From: an uncultured Bacteroides sp.
GTDB taxonomy: Bacteria > Bacteroidota > Bacteroidia > Bacteroidales > Bacteroidaceae
Assembly: GCA_948847595.1 (NCBI GenBank)
Contig: CAQOGY010000028.1
Location: 1-25,447, forward strand
Direction of reading: 5' to 3'
Length of the DNA: 25,447 bases
Shown here: positions 16,200-23,205 of the stretch, in pieces
Position numbering within the stretch: position 1 is the stretch's first letter
How the letters are laid out: every line of letters begins with the position of its first letter
Position numbers and translations under genes: made by a program
Notes under the pieces: model-generated
What the model saw: only the letters and a program-made list of their open reading frames with translations
Told to the model about the DNA's origin: nothing
Database searches by the model: none

Positions 16200-16829
16200 T
16201 TATTTTACTACCCATTGCTTTTCACACTGTTCCTTCACTGCCCGATACATCGAATAATACGCAAAGGCTTCTTCTCTATGCTTCACGCTACTAACCGACG
16301 CAGTAACAGCCCACGTAACAATGATGACAATAAAGACCACAACATATCGGAGCTTTATATGATAGCCACGTATAAACATCCCATTGATATTGGGTGGAAT
16401 AACCGTTACTGGATTTTTCAACTCATTGATTTTGGCAAATATCTCATCCTGCCGTTTTAATATGCTTTCGGTATTTGCTTCGATATTCATGCGATTGAGA
16501 TTATAATCGCAAACGTGCCGATAAAGATATTCAAGAAATTTGGACTTCTGCTTGAATAATTCAATAAGCTTCGGGAACCATAGCGAAAACGGCAATGTGT
16601 CCAGCTGTTGCTTCCAGATATGCTTCTTCACCACTGATAACGCATCGTTCCAGCAAGTACAGAAACTTTTGGCGACTCCATTATAAATGGTCTTTTCATC
16701 AAAGTCCACTTTTACAGATTGCTCTGATTTAGGAATTGTGGTATTCTGTTTTTCAATACACTCTTTTAGCTCGTTGATACTTTGACGCAAATTTGTAAGA
16801 TTTGCAGCTACTACATCTTCTTTCATCAT
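16200..16829 (-). CDS. mobilization-linked membrane protein, unknown function
   Basis: 209 residues; the start overlaps the relaxase stop (ATGATGA, 16826-16829), so the two are translationally coupled. The N-terminal ~45 residues look like a short coiled coil (LTNLRQSINELKECIEKQ). A mixed helical region follows, then another short heptad-like stretch (ILKRQDEIFAKINELKNP, 123-140). One strong hydrophobic segment (YVVVFIVIIVTWAVTASV, ~162-179) should anchor it in the membrane, with a ~30-residue basic tail behind. I know no catalytic motif in it. Its fixed place after the relaxase suggests a partner that may dock the relaxosome at the membrane; that is inference. It is the last gene of the mobilization group, with the convergent hairpin just beyond. 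Confidence 0.75.
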   Translation of the reverse strand: MMKEDVVAANLTNLRQSINELKECIEKQNTTIPKSEQSVKVDFDEKTIYNGVAKSFCTCWNDALSVVKKHIWKQQLDTLPFSLWFPKLIELFKQKSKFLEYLYRHVCDYNLNRMNIEANTESILKRQDEIFAKINELKNPVTVIPPNINGMFIRGYHIKLRYVVVFIVIIVTWAVTASVSSVKHREEAFAYYSMYRAVKEQCEKQWVVK

Positions 16830-17725
16830 CTTCTACGTTTTGAGGGTTTATAAAAAGGTTCGGTTCTTTGGTTATCCTCGTCTTTGTCATCTCGCCATCC
16901 CAGTTCATTACTTGTTCCTCCACCTCCACCGGAAGTTATAGCTTGATGAGGTTGAACAACCAGTTCCGTTGCCACATTGCCCAATGTAGCACAAAGACTG
17001 TTAAAACTTAAATCACGGTCAAGTTTAGAACCAGCTATACTATACTCATTTTGACAGAATGATATGCCACGAATTTTATCAGAGTTATCTGTACGATTAA
17101 AACGCATATCAATACCCTGACCTTTGAGAATGCCAAGAAAATCATTCCATGAGCGAGATACAACCAGTGCATCAAGAGTTGCAGAACGTAGATTATACTT
17201 CCGTAATTGATAAGGACGCAAACGACTCTTGTTTCTGGCTTTACTATTCTTAGGAGCAAAGTACAGTCCATATTCTTTAGTCAAAGTCCGACATACTTTA
17301 GTATTACGTATTCTTTCATTGCTGTCAGAAATGAGATTGCCATCATTGTCTATCCGGTTAAATACTAAATGACAATGAGGATGTTTCGTGTCGTGATGTC
17401 GGGCTATGATATATTGAGTATTGCGAATCCCCATTTGTTCCATCCATTTCTTGGCTATCTCTACCATCAGCACATCTCCTTCTTCGTTATCAGGGAAACG
17501 GCTAATGTCCTGCGAAGAAAAAGCAAGTGATACGTGTTTCACCGGACTTTTTACTTTCGGACGCATGGACGCATGTATCTGAAAAGAATCGGCTATGGTT
17601 TTATTACTAATGGCACAGACACCTTCGTGTGCTAAAAGTGTGGCACACTTCTTCTTGTTCTTTTGGTCATTGGCGTAATTCACTATTCCTCCAAAATCCG
17701 TTCTTGTTTTAATCTTCGCTATCAT
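16826..17725 (-). CDS. mobB: MOBP-family relaxase (MobB/MobA-type DNA nickase)
   Basis: 299 residues. Relaxases nick one strand at oriT, stay covalently attached through a tyrosine, and pilot the strand into a recipient. The likely catalytic tyrosine is Y17 (GIVNYAND). The metal-binding three-histidine motif is plain: HHDTKHPHCHLVFNRID, with H110/H111, H115, H117 and H119. The C-terminus is Gly-rich and ends in a basic tail (KPSKRRR). At ~300 residues it is the size of the compact relaxases of Bacteroides mobilizable elements. There is no coupling protein or mating-pore gene in the window, so transfer would need help from a resident conjugative element. Its start overlaps the end of the upstream mobC-like gene by 17 bases. 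The relaxase call is firm; the symbol follows usage for such elements. Confidence 0.9.
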   Translation of the reverse strand: MIAKIKTRTDFGGIVNYANDQKNKKKCATLLAHEGVCAISNKTIADSFQIHASMRPKVKSPVKHVSLAFSSQDISRFPDNEEGDVLMVEIAKKWMEQMGIRNTQYIIARHHDTKHPHCHLVFNRIDNDGNLISDSNERIRNTKVCRTLTKEYGLYFAPKNSKARNKSRLRPYQLRKYNLRSATLDALVVSRSWNDFLGILKGQGIDMRFNRTDNSDKIRGISFCQNEYSIAGSKLDRDLSFNSLCATLGNVATELVVQPHQAITSGGGGGTSNELGWRDDKDEDNQRTEPFYKPSKRRR

Positions 17726-18077
17726 GGCTATTGTTCTTTACTTGGGTGATAATTCTACTGACTTCTGATATGATTGAAAAGCATTGTTGCTTGACTGCTT
17801 CCAAACCATAAGTGTACATCTGATGGGCAATCTGATTGACATTGTTGGCGATGCCGGAAAGGTCACGGATTGCCGATGCCATTTCCGGACTGATACGCTG
17901 ACAGACCTGACAATCCATTGCCGCCTGATGGTAAAATTCATTTACAGACAATCCAGCCTGTTCCGCTTTGGATTGGATATAAATGTAGTCGTTCTCGGTA
18001 AACATTACCCGAAAACATTTGGTACGTTTCTGATAGTTCGCCAACTTAGGGCGACCGCCTAGTTTCTTCTCCTTCAT
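17709..18077 (-). CDS. mobC: MobC-like relaxosome protein (ribbon-helix-helix)
   Basis: 122 residues. Basic N-terminus (KEKKLGGRPK) followed by a strand-helix-helix pattern (KCFRVMFTENDYIYIQSKAEQAGLS, ~21-45) as in ribbon-helix-helix DNA-binding proteins. The later motif GIANNVNQIAHQM (~76-88) is the hallmark of MobC-type accessory proteins (NLNQIA in many relatives). Such proteins bind near oriT, help melt it and bring in the relaxase. It is first in the mobilization group and lies right beside the nested inverted repeat proposed here as oriT, the usual arrangement. It overlaps the relaxase gene by 17 bases. Confidence 0.85.
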   Translation of the reverse strand: MKEKKLGGRPKLANYQKRTKCFRVMFTENDYIYIQSKAEQAGLSVNEFYHQAAMDCQVCQRISPEMASAIRDLSGIANNVNQIAHQMYTYGLEAVKQQCFSIISEVSRIITQVKNNSHDSED

Positions 18078-18107
18078 ATTTATCTTAACTTTCGATGTTC
18101 ATGAATT

Positions 18108-18189
18108 GATTTTTTGAGAGTGGCTGTTCCATCCGCTTGCCGCATAGGTTTTAGTGACACTAAAACACAAACTTGCCACTCAAAAAATC
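18108..18189. other. candidate oriT: nested inverted repeats upstream of mobC
   Basis: Outer arms GATTTTTTGAGAGTGGC (18108-18124) and GCCACTCAAAAAATC (18175-18189) match after a 2-base bulge. Inside lies a tight dyad GTTTTAGTG-A-CACTAAAAC (18148-18166), and a CCGCTTGCCGCATAGG stretch just left of it. Position between the mobilization and replication groups, next to mobC, fits an oriT. The right outer arm overlaps the stop of the DUF3987 gene, so the outer repeat could instead serve as that gene's terminator. Nick site not determinable by eye. Confidence 0.45.
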
Positions 18190-19985
18190 TTCCTATATTT
18201 CCCCTGCTCTATCCGACATAGCTTACCATCTTTAATAAAGGCTTCTATCCACTTGTTTGCCGTACTTCCATTTTCGCCCAAAGATGAAACCAGTATATCA
18301 TAATCCTTCTTTGTGAAAGTATCGGGTAACATATTATAAAGGGTATTCCTTCGTGCATAAACGCCGGTCTCTTGCGAAGCGAAATTGAATCGTTTGGACT
18401 GATTTCCTAACAAATTCTGATAAATGAATACGGCATGATAAAGTAAGGTTTCGCAAATATTCATGGCTGTAGAATAGTCATACTCATGGCAGACCAGTTG
18501 CTCTGTCTTGTCATGTGAGGAAGAATTGCGATGTACATTCTCCAAATGCCGGACAGCTGTCAGCACCATCATTATACGATAAGCAATCAGTCCCATCCGT
18601 CTGACTACTCCTTGCATCTTGTTATCCACTTCGTCACAACATTCCTCATTCACACGGTTGAGATATTCTATAAAGTGTTCCTGTAAATCGGAGGGAAGGG
18701 AAAAGGAATAATTACCCTGCCGTACAAATACCTCATGCAAATGGCAGAATTTATCTCCCAACAGTTTGAACATGGCATTCTTGGATTGAGAAATGTCGCT
18801 TGTGGCAAACACATTTCTTATACCTCGTTTGAAGCGGATAATATAGAAACAAAAGCGACTCATCAATCCGTTCTCTGCATCAGGTATCAATCTTCTTACC
18901 TGTTCGGGAGTGCCAGCCAATGCAACGGACACTCTTGGATTAGGAACTTCGCAATACTCTCTGTCCTTGCGACGACTCAAACTTACCAACTCATGGTGAA
19001 ATGCCTTTCGCAACACATCGGAATAATTGCCATAGTCCGACTTCAATGTTTGGCTTAACGTGTCGCCCTCCGATTCAAACAACAGTCCGATACCGTCATT
19101 GTCTCCCAGTATCTTCAAGAAAGAGCTTGCGCTGCTATTGGCAGGAATAACAAGCATACGCATGGGCGGCTCGGCCGGCATAGTCATTCCACTATCTTTC
19201 TTACCTTTGATATAAGCCGCCATCGCTTCTTTATATTCCTGTTCCAATCGCTTTGAAAGTTCATGCAAATTGCGGTTAATGGGTACTACCAGTTCTCTGC
19301 ATAGGGTTAATGCCCCTTTTCCCATACCTACATCTGCCACAACAAACAGATAAAGATTCGAATAAACAATGCGTTCATCGTATACACCGCAGACATTATG
19401 AAAGCATACCGACAAACACACAATAGTTCCAATCAATATCGTGTCACGGTCATCCACCGAAATGGAATTATTGACAACCTCATTTAGAAAAGGAGGAAGA
19501 TGCTCAAACACACATTCAGGAAATGCAGGAAGTTCTTCTTCTGATTTTATCCATTTGCCCGTTTTGCCATTTTGGATATTTGGCAAAATGGATAAATGTT
19601 CCTTGCCGGACAGAGCCAATGAGATTCCAGCTTGATTTGCCAAATGGAAGAAAGAACGGACAGTAATACCTTGTCCTTTGGATTGCAGACAATGCGTATA
19701 TTGTTTGTCTGTTTCTTCCCTTTGATAGGTAGGGTAAAATCTGCTGATGCGATGATAATACTCCCGTCCGTTCTCTCCTAATCCATTAACAAGTGCAAAA
19801 CCCAACTCCACCCAATCTTTATAATTGGGTGCTATATCAATGCCACGTTGTTCTATCTCCTGAACAACACTTTCTACATCGTCTTTTACCTTATTACATA
19901 TAGGAGCAATATCAGGCGTATGTGTTTGCAGTATTTCAGAAGGGACATTCTCCCAATCTTGGGCGGAAAATATTTTCTTCGACAT
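18180..19985 (-). CDS. PriCT/DUF3987 P-loop replication protein (primase-helicase-like)
   Basis: About 601 residues from the ATG at 19985 (MSKKIFSAQDW); an adjacent in-frame ATG at 19988 is equally possible. The frame is open for another 39 codons upstream, but that part overlaps the preceding gene heavily and reads as non-protein-like, so I excluded it. The N-terminal region (YKDWVELGFALVNGLGENGREYY ... SRFYPTYQREETDKQY) is a PriCT-2-type primase C-terminal motif. The central DUF3987 region has a P-loop-like ADVGMGKGALT. The C-terminus (~540-601) reads like a small winged helix. The family occurs in Bacteroides mobilizable elements, paired with a BT4734-type protein as here. Together they probably prime and unwind DNA when the excised circle replicates. 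The gene overlaps the AEP-like gene by 50 bases, implying coupled translation. Confidence 0.82.
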   Translation of the reverse strand: MSKKIFSAQDWENVPSEILQTHTPDIAPICNKVKDDVESVVQEIEQRGIDIAPNYKDWVELGFALVNGLGENGREYYHRISRFYPTYQREETDKQYTHCLQSKGQGITVRSFFHLANQAGISLALSGKEHLSILPNIQNGKTGKWIKSEEELPAFPECVFEHLPPFLNEVVNNSISVDDRDTILIGTIVCLSVCFHNVCGVYDERIVYSNLYLFVVADVGMGKGALTLCRELVVPINRNLHELSKRLEQEYKEAMAAYIKGKKDSGMTMPAEPPMRMLVIPANSSASSFLKILGDNDGIGLLFESEGDTLSQTLKSDYGNYSDVLRKAFHHELVSLSRRKDREYCEVPNPRVSVALAGTPEQVRRLIPDAENGLMSRFCFYIIRFKRGIRNVFATSDISQSKNAMFKLLGDKFCHLHEVFVRQGNYSFSLPSDLQEHFIEYLNRVNEECCDEVDNKMQGVVRRMGLIAYRIMMVLTAVRHLENVHRNSSSHDKTEQLVCHEYDYSTAMNICETLLYHAVFIYQNLLGNQSKRFNFASQETGVYARRNTLYNMLPDTFTKKDYDILVSSLGENGSTANKWIEAFIKDGKLCRIEQGKYRKIF

Positions 19986-20535
19986 CATCTTTGTATTTAG
20001 GGTTAATATATGCTTGTGGGTCGTATGGCAGAAAGCATGAACGAGCCACATCACTGCCGGACATATCCACTGATGGCAAACCTGTCGCTTTGATGCAGTT
20101 GGCAACAGCCTTGAAGTACCGGGAATGTTCCCATCCTTTCAAGTCAACTGGTATTATCCACTTCAATCCATTACCGGATGGGCTGACAAATAACAGTTCC
20201 GTATCGAAATACTCATGATTGAGTAATTGCTGTTTTAGCTCCACGATATTCTCCACATGGTCGAAATCCAAACACATCAATCCTGAGTGCATAATCAGTT
20301 CCTTTTCATTCCGTTTGCGGAATAATCCCGAAAAAGTACAATAGTCGAAATGGGTGGCTTTGTATCTTTTGGATTCGGGAGAAAATAGCATCGAACGCAG
20401 AGACTCGGTTTGTGGTTGTGCATAATGCCCGATAACATAGCGATACACATCCACAATTCCCACAGCCCTTATCGGTTCAATGTTTTGAATGGGCTTGCGA
20501 AAGAACGAAAAGCAATAATCTGTCGTTTTCCTCAT
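19936..20535 (-). CDS. BT4734/VirE N-terminal-like protein, AEP primase fold
   Basis: 199 residues. Motifs readable as an archaeo-eukaryotic primase core: CLDFDHVEN (DxD-like metal site), SPSGNGLKWIIPVD (S-x-G-x-G strand), then DMSGSDVARSCFLPYDP, the last conserved block of the BT4734-like N-terminal family (annotated as VirE N-terminal domain in Bacteroides). In many relatives this domain and the DUF3987 part form one polypeptide; here they are two overlapping genes, which together make the full primase-helicase. The start codon sits in an ATGA overlap with the HTH gene upstream (20532-20535). Role in priming replication of the element is inferred from the family. Confidence 0.82.
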   Translation of the reverse strand: MRKTTDYCFSFFRKPIQNIEPIRAVGIVDVYRYVIGHYAQPQTESLRSMLFSPESKRYKATHFDYCTFSGLFRKRNEKELIMHSGLMCLDFDHVENIVELKQQLLNHEYFDTELLFVSPSGNGLKWIIPVDLKGWEHSRYFKAVANCIKATGLPSVDMSGSDVARSCFLPYDPQAYINPKYKDDVEENIFRPRLGECPF

Positions 20536-20885
20536 CTGATGATCTTTTTAGATTCGACAAATCGTCTGGCTTCTTCCATTAAGTCTGCTTGGGTCTTGTG
20601 CGATTTGTTCTTCAACCAATCGTCAATCTCCGATTGCAGGAAAGCCAAAGCCTTATTTATTTTATGTACAGGAATCTGCTTGGTAGATACCCATCCATAA
20701 ACTGTCTGTTTGGCTGGATGTGATGGCAGATAAGTACAAAGCTCGTCTATATCCATCCACTTAGGTGAATTACTTGCCTGCTTATGTTGCAAGGCATTTA
20801 CTTTGGATTGTAGTGCTTCTACGGACTCAATCAGGTAGGACAACGCATTCGGCATTTCCTCCAATGAATTTACTTTATAAGCCAT
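20532..20885 (-). CDS. helix-turn-helix (excisionase-like HTH_17) protein
   Basis: 117 residues. The N-terminal ~40 residues look like a coiled coil (LSYLIESVEALQSKVNALQ). Residues ~43-93 form a MerR/HTH_17-like DNA-binding unit (KWMDIDELCTYLP, TVYGWVSTKQIP, VHKINKALAFLQSEIDDWL). Such proteins in Bacteroides elements act as excision factors or as regulators of the downstream replication and mobilization genes. It leads the replication group and is preceded by a well-matched Bacteroides promoter. Its stop overlaps the AEP-like start by 4 bases. Confidence 0.8.
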   Translation of the reverse strand: MAYKVNSLEEMPNALSYLIESVEALQSKVNALQHKQASNSPKWMDIDELCTYLPSHPAKQTVYGWVSTKQIPVHKINKALAFLQSEIDDWLKNKSHKTQADLMEEARRFVESKKIIR

Positions 20886-20910
20886 TTTCTTCGTATTAAA
20901 GTTGATGCCG

Positions 20911-20941
20911 CAAAAGTATAGGGATGTTTATGAGTGCTAAA
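20911..20941 (-). promoter_or_regulatory. Bacteroides-type promoter for the replication group
   Basis: On the minus strand: TTTA (20941-20938), 19 bases, then TACTTTTG (20918-20911). This matches TTTG-N19-21-TAnnTTTG with one mismatch in the upstream box. It ends 25 bases before the HTH start codon at 20885. Confidence 0.65.
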
Positions 20942-21095
20942 TAGGTGCTTAACCACCACCAATCAACCGCTCATTTACCACTGACAGATTTAAGTTTCAT
21001 TAATACGAGAATTTATTGGAAAACATAATAAAAGGGGAATAAACTATTATTGGGACTAACACATTCCTCACCGAAAGTCTCAATGCTACAAAACA

Positions 21096-21125
21096 CCCCT
21101 CAAAAAGCCGATGCTTCATGAGGGG
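21096..21125 (-). terminator. hairpin downstream of integrase, possible terminator
   Basis: CCCCTCA (21096-21102) pairs with TGAGGGG (21119-21125), with an inner AAGC/GCTT pairing. On the minus strand it is followed by TGTTTTG, a weak T-rich tail. It lies ~75 bases after the integrase stop and before the promoter of the next group, where a terminator would be useful. Confidence 0.45.
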
Positions 21126-21197
21126 CAAATGGTGGTAAGTATATGATTGGTATTACATAAGTCGTTGGTGCTCAATGGTGGATATAACCACCACAAC

Positions 21198-22460
21198 CTA
21201 TAAATCCAAATTTTCTATATACAGTGTATTGGCGGCTTTCTCCTTTTGTTCGTTTACAAGATGCGTATAAATCTGCGTAGTTTTGACGTTTGTATGTCCC
21301 ATCAAAGACTTGATTGTGTATATGTCAACGCCATTTTCCAGCAACAGCGAAGCATAGCTATGCCGCCCACAATGGAAGGTGATGTGCTTCTTGATACCGG
21401 ATGCTTCTATCCAGACTTTCAACGGGCGAGAAATCCAAGAGGCATCAGTCAATCCTTCAAAAACAAGTGCTTCATCATCGTCTGGACGTATGCCGCATAG
21501 TTGAAGTGCTTGTTGAATGACCGGCTTGTAATCGGGTCTTTTTGTCTTTTGCTGAATTACGACTGCTTGCCATGTGCCCTTGCTTGTTTGCTGAATTTGT
21601 TTCCATTTCAAAGTTTGAATATCACTATGCCGCAATCCAGTGAGAATAGAGAACAAGAACGCACGTTTCAAAACATCATCCTTGCAAGGAGTATCAACCA
21701 ACATCTGCACTTCATTCATGGTAAGCGCAACACGAGGTTTCTCTATGTTTGTTATTCCCTTTACTTTCGCACTTATATCAACGGTCAGATATTCATCAAT
21801 GAATGCCTGTTTCAATCCGGCTTTGAGTATAGAGAAATAAGTCGATGCCGTGTTTTGTGAGATAGTACCTTTCTTATTCCCTCCCATTGGAGCACGGAGA
21901 AGGAACATCTTTATATCTTCAAGCAGTTTAACGGAAATCGCCTTGAATGGAATTGGTTGCCCTTGTGAATACATTTTCAATAATTCACCTACACGCCTCC
22001 AGTTGACTATAATCGAATCGGAACTATTGGGATGACGTGTGCTTATAATACGATTGAAATACTTGATAAAATCCTGTTCGCTCCGCTCATTCTGTGCAGC
22101 GATTTCGTTTTCCTTATCAGTGTAAAGGATGGCACTATCGTATTCATGCTGTCGTAACTTCCGCACATTGTCGGCATAGATGCAAGCCTCTTGGTCTATC
22201 GTTGAACGGCATTGGATAATTCCATTCAAATCACGTTTAGGCTTATAGTTGAATGTTTCATCCGGCAAGATTCGTGCTATGGATGACTTATCCCAAATGG
22301 GTGTGGATATAGTTCTGTTGATAGATTCCACCACACGGCTTGCCCGTTTAGAACCTCGCTTATACACTGGGTATGACTCTATAATCAGATACCACTCTTC
22401 TTTATAATTCGACCTTCTGAGTTTGACGGTCACTTTGGTATTGGGTAATGCTTTCTTCAT
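21198..22460 (-). CDS. int: tyrosine recombinase/integrase
   Basis: 420 residues, typical for Bacteroides tyrosine integrases with an N-terminal arm-binding domain, a SAM-like core-binding domain (~125-240) and the catalytic domain (~245-410). The full catalytic set is visible: R277 (LTGLRHSD), K305 (QQKTKRP), H363 and R366 (HCGRHSYA), H389 (LMGHTN) and nucleophile Y398 (QIYTH). It inserts and excises the element by strand exchange at att sites. Its start overlaps the stop of the zinc-ribbon/HTH gene by 4 bases (22457-22460), so the two form one unit. It points away from dnaK, with the likely att site just upstream of its partner gene. All residues are intact, so activity is plausible. Confidence 0.93.
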   Translation of the reverse strand: MKKALPNTKVTVKLRRSNYKEEWYLIIESYPVYKRGSKRASRVVESINRTISTPIWDKSSIARILPDETFNYKPKRDLNGIIQCRSTIDQEACIYADNVRKLRQHEYDSAILYTDKENEIAAQNERSEQDFIKYFNRIISTRHPNSSDSIIVNWRRVGELLKMYSQGQPIPFKAISVKLLEDIKMFLLRAPMGGNKKGTISQNTASTYFSILKAGLKQAFIDEYLTVDISAKVKGITNIEKPRVALTMNEVQMLVDTPCKDDVLKRAFLFSILTGLRHSDIQTLKWKQIQQTSKGTWQAVVIQQKTKRPDYKPVIQQALQLCGIRPDDDEALVFEGLTDASWISRPLKVWIEASGIKKHITFHCGRHSYASLLLENGVDIYTIKSLMGHTNVKTTQIYTHLVNEQKEKAANTLYIENLDL

Positions 22461-23002
22461 AACGACTTATACAATTTATCAATTTCAGATTTGGGAACAT
22501 AAACATAGTTACCGATTTGGCGTGTAGGAATAGAATGACGGCGTATGTGCTTAAACACACTGCTGTCATTGATATGGAACTTCTTTGCGATCTCTCCGAT
22601 GGTGTAACAATCTTTGGGTTCAAAGGACAATGCCTCCTTTTTTCTCTTTCTACTCCCTGCCTTTGTTTTGAAATGTTCATCCATATACTGCCGACTAAGA
22701 CGTATCAGACGCTGACCAAAATTGTATGACGGTATCAAGCCTTGCCGTATCATACGATAAAGAACGTCTTTACTAATGCCGTAAATCAGCATAGCCTCTT
22801 TAACCGTTAGATATCCCTTACTGGATGGTATTCGCTTGACCAATGCTTGACGTATCGCCTCTTTCTCTTTTGCGATTTGCCTTTTCTTATACGCTCTCTT
22901 GGAACAAGCCGGACAACAATACTTCGACACTAATGTGGGAGGAATAAAGATTTTACCGCACTCCTCGCAACTTCTTTGAATGGTGTAATTTCCTCTTGGC
23001 AT
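22457..23002 (-). CDS. zinc-ribbon plus two HTH_17 domains, integrase-linked DNA-binding protein
   Basis: 181 residues with three recognisable parts. An N-terminal Cys4 zinc ribbon (CEECGKIF, CCPACSK; residues ~13-35). A first excisionase-like HTH (YLTVKEAMLIYGISKDVLYRMIRQGLIP, ~64-91, followed by RLIRLSRQYMDEHF). A basic linker (KAGSRKRKKE). A second HTH (CYTIGEIAKKFHINDSSVFKHIRRHSIP, ~132-159, with YVYVPKSEIDKLY). Two separate MerR-like HTHs in one chain suggest binding to a pair of sites. It is coupled to the integrase and is closest to the presumed att region, so a recombination directionality factor or regulator is likely. The domain reading is firm, the role inferred. Confidence 0.82.
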   Translation of the reverse strand: MPRGNYTIQRSCEECGKIFIPPTLVSKYCCPACSKRAYKKRQIAKEKEAIRQALVKRIPSSKGYLTVKEAMLIYGISKDVLYRMIRQGLIPSYNFGQRLIRLSRQYMDEHFKTKAGSRKRKKEALSFEPKDCYTIGEIAKKFHINDSSVFKHIRRHSIPTRQIGNYVYVPKSEIDKLYKSL

Positions 23003-23049
23003 ATTCTTCTCGTTTTAAATGGTTTATATCAATCTAAGTTGTACCTTAT

Positions 23050-23087
23050 CGCCAAATAAGACGTGTCGCAAACATGTCGCAAATAAG
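23050..23087. repeat. iterated TCGCAAA motifs, candidate att/operator region
   Basis: TGTCGCAAA occurs at 23064-23072 and again at 23075-23083, 11 bases apart (one helical turn). Related forms TCGCCAAATAAG (23050-23061) and TCGCAAATAAG (23077-23087) also share a longer core. They lie between the start of the integrase group and the dnaK terminator, where the element-chromosome junction should be. Confidence 0.45.
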
Positions 23088-23139
23088 AGATAAAAAAGCC
23101 CATAGAAAACACATAGCAACCATGAACTCCATAAACGCA

Positions 23140-23172
23140 AAAAGCGTGCAACTCATTGAGCTGCACGCTTTT
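23140..23172 (-). terminator. dnaK intrinsic terminator
   Basis: AAAAGCGTGCA (23140-23150) pairs perfectly with TGCACGCTTTT (23162-23172), with an inner CTC/GAG pairing. On the minus strand the stem ends in a T-run (CTTTTTGCG). It starts 34 bases after the dnaK stop codon. Confidence 0.85.
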
Positions 23173-23205
23173 GCTTATTGCTTATTATCTGTTTCCTTAT
23201 CGGAA

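Larger units (their letters stand above)
20886..21197. other. 312-base intergenic region with GGTGG/CCACC motifs
   Basis: No gene seen. It holds the promoter near 20911 and the hairpin at 21096. Short GGTGG/CCACC motifs occur at 20952-20960, 21131-21136 and 21177-21192, and ACCAATC recurs inverted as GATTGGT at 21145-21151. The last GGTGG/CCACC pair forms a small dyad, TGGTGG-ATATAA-CCACCA (21176-21193), directly after the integrase stop. These may be binding sites for the HTH protein or part of a replication origin; I see no clear iteron array. Confidence 0.4.

Noticed and set aside
19989..20105. N-terminal extension of the DUF3987 protein (39 more in-frame codons)
   Set aside because: It lies wholly inside the AEP-like gene in another frame, reads as low-plausibility protein, and two ATGs at 19988/19985 begin the recognisable protein.
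23003..23205. tRNA gene as integration target
   Set aside because: No cloverleaf-like sequence or TTCRA arm seen; the hairpin here is the dnaK terminator.
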